From NCBI GenBank assembly GCA_964448935.1, contig CAYVBE010000112.1, positions 1-13,352 of the forward strand: DNA of 13,352 nt, given 5' to 3'. Position numbers and translations under genes: made by a program. The stretch comes from CAYVBE01 sp964448935 (lineage in GTDB: Bacteria > Planctomycetota > Brocadiia > SM23-32). Below are positions 12,817 to 13,352 of this stretch, one piece after another; the first letter of the stretch is position 1; each line of letters begins with the position of its first letter. The notes under the pieces were generated by a model. The model was not told the DNA's origin. It did no database searches and saw only the letters and a list, made by a program, of their open reading frames with translations.

Positions 12817-13344
12817 CTATTCCTGACGGTCCCGCAGAGCATCCTCGATGCGCGCCAGCGCCTGCAGCAGCAGCCCGGTGAGCGACATCATCGCACCCAT
12901 CTGGCACCACCACGACGCGTGCATGAAGCCGGCCAGGTCATGCAACAGCGCCAGCCCGCCCGGGTCATGCAACGGCTCCAGCCCGCCCAGGTTATCCAAC
13001 ACCGCCAGCCCGGCCGGCACCACGATGATAATCCCGCACACGATCAGTGCGACGGCCACAGAGGTCATGGTCTGTCCTTTCTTTTCTTCACTTTCTACCC
13101 CGCTCGCTATTTCACTCTGACGATGCTCCTCCAAAGCCTCTTGCCGCTCTCGGCGGCGGGCTGCTCTCTTCTTGTCTTTCTCTTTCTTTCTGGCAGTGCG
13201 TTGTTTTTCTCGCTCCTTCCGTTTGCGCTCCTTCTCTTCGCGCTTCCGTTGCTCCTCTGCACGTTTTGCACGGTATTCGGCACGCACACTCTGAGGAATC
13301 GGATTGGCATGGTTGCATTCGGGGCATGTGTATTGGCCAACCAC
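12817..13344 (-). CDS. zinc-knuckle, coiled-coil membrane protein, probably partial at its N-terminus
   Basis: The frame gives 175 residues from GTG 13344, but it stays open to the window edge at 13352, and only one CPEC pair is visible (about residues 8-11) where zinc ribbons need two. The true start is therefore probably outside. After the CPEC segment comes a very basic and acidic run (about 22-90, Lys/Arg/Glu), probably a long coiled coil or charged helix. A transmembrane segment follows (TSVAVALIVCGIIIVVPAGLAVL, about 93-115), then a 9-residue repeat region encoded by a 27-base tandem repeat. A second hydrophobic stretch (about 145-168) and a short charged tail end the protein. Function is unknown. 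It converges with the three-gene unit across a 241-base gap in which I see no feature. Confidence 0.6.
   Translation of the reverse strand: MVGQYTCPECNHANPIPQSVRAEYRAKRAEEQRKREEKERKRKEREKQRTARKKEKDKKRAARRRERQEALEEHRQSEIASGVESEEKKGQTMTSVAVALIVCGIIIVVPAGLAVLDNLGGLEPLHDPGGLALLHDLAGFMHASWWCQMGAMMSLTGLLLQALARIEDALRDRQE
12930..13010 (-). repeat. three in-frame 27-base tandem units inside a coding region
   Basis: Units are 12930-12956, 12957-12983 and 12984-13010, differing at only a few bases each. On the minus strand they encode three 9-residue units: GLAVLDNLG, GLEPLHDPG and GLALLHDLA. Being a multiple of three, changes in copy number would keep the reading frame. Confidence 0.85.
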
Positions 13345-13352
13345 AGCTTCTG

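Noticed and set aside
12930..13010. CRISPR-like array
   Set aside because: The 27-base units are directly adjacent with no spacers, and they lie in frame within a coding region, so this is a protein tandem repeat.

Overview
The window looks like a piece of a high-GC bacterial chromosome, most likely from the Planctomycetota or a neighbouring PVC-type lineage. The evidence is: an FHA protein whose C-terminal half looks like the pilin-like proteins abundant in that group; a DnaA with an SHSTV-type rather than RDHTTV-type signature; a sulfatase, a PHP protein and a ThuA-family protein; and intergenic gaps filled with short palindromic repeats of a kind common in those genomes. The phylum assignment is an inference from gene content and remembered repeat families, not a phylogeny.

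Layout. Positions 1-482 are repeat-rich and non-coding. An FHA-domain membrane protein (483-1496) and a sensor histidine kinase (1504-3051) form a tight two-gene operon with no response regulator beside it. Their transcript runs into a convergent threonylcarbamoyl-AMP synthase gene (3060-3662, minus) with only 8 bases between the stop codons. A ThuA-like gene (3805-4533) and a Tat-exported Fe/Mn superoxide dismutase (4684-5412) follow, each with a recognisable promoter. The gap 5413-5885 holds a nested palindromic repeat module. A divergent DnaA (5886-7355, minus) comes next, then a 769-base gap with several hairpins. A PHP-domain protein (8125-9030) and a sulfatase without a signal peptide (9052-10350) form a second operon, followed by another repeat-bearing gap (10351-10762).

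The right-hand part differs. Three overlapping genes (10763-12575) have about 50% G+C in the lines I counted, against about two thirds in the core genes. They are joined by GTGA and ATGA stop/start overlaps and share a strong Shine-Dalgarno at the front. The first two encode proteins I do not recognise; the third encodes a small helical protein with a HEPN-like pattern. This translationally coupled unit has the architecture of a defence or toxin-antitoxin-like cassette and is the best candidate here for an undescribed system. At the right edge a minus-strand gene, probably cut by the window end, encodes a zinc-knuckle, charged coiled-coil and membrane protein with an internal 27-base tandem repeat.

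Functional links. The FHA protein and kinase probably share one signalling route across the membrane. TsaC and DnaA are housekeeping functions, although this DnaA lacks the usual ATP-sensing arginines. The PHP protein and sulfatase are probably co-expressed and act on phosphorylated or sulfated substrates that cannot be named from sequence. No tRNA, rRNA, CRISPR array, transposase or integrase was seen.
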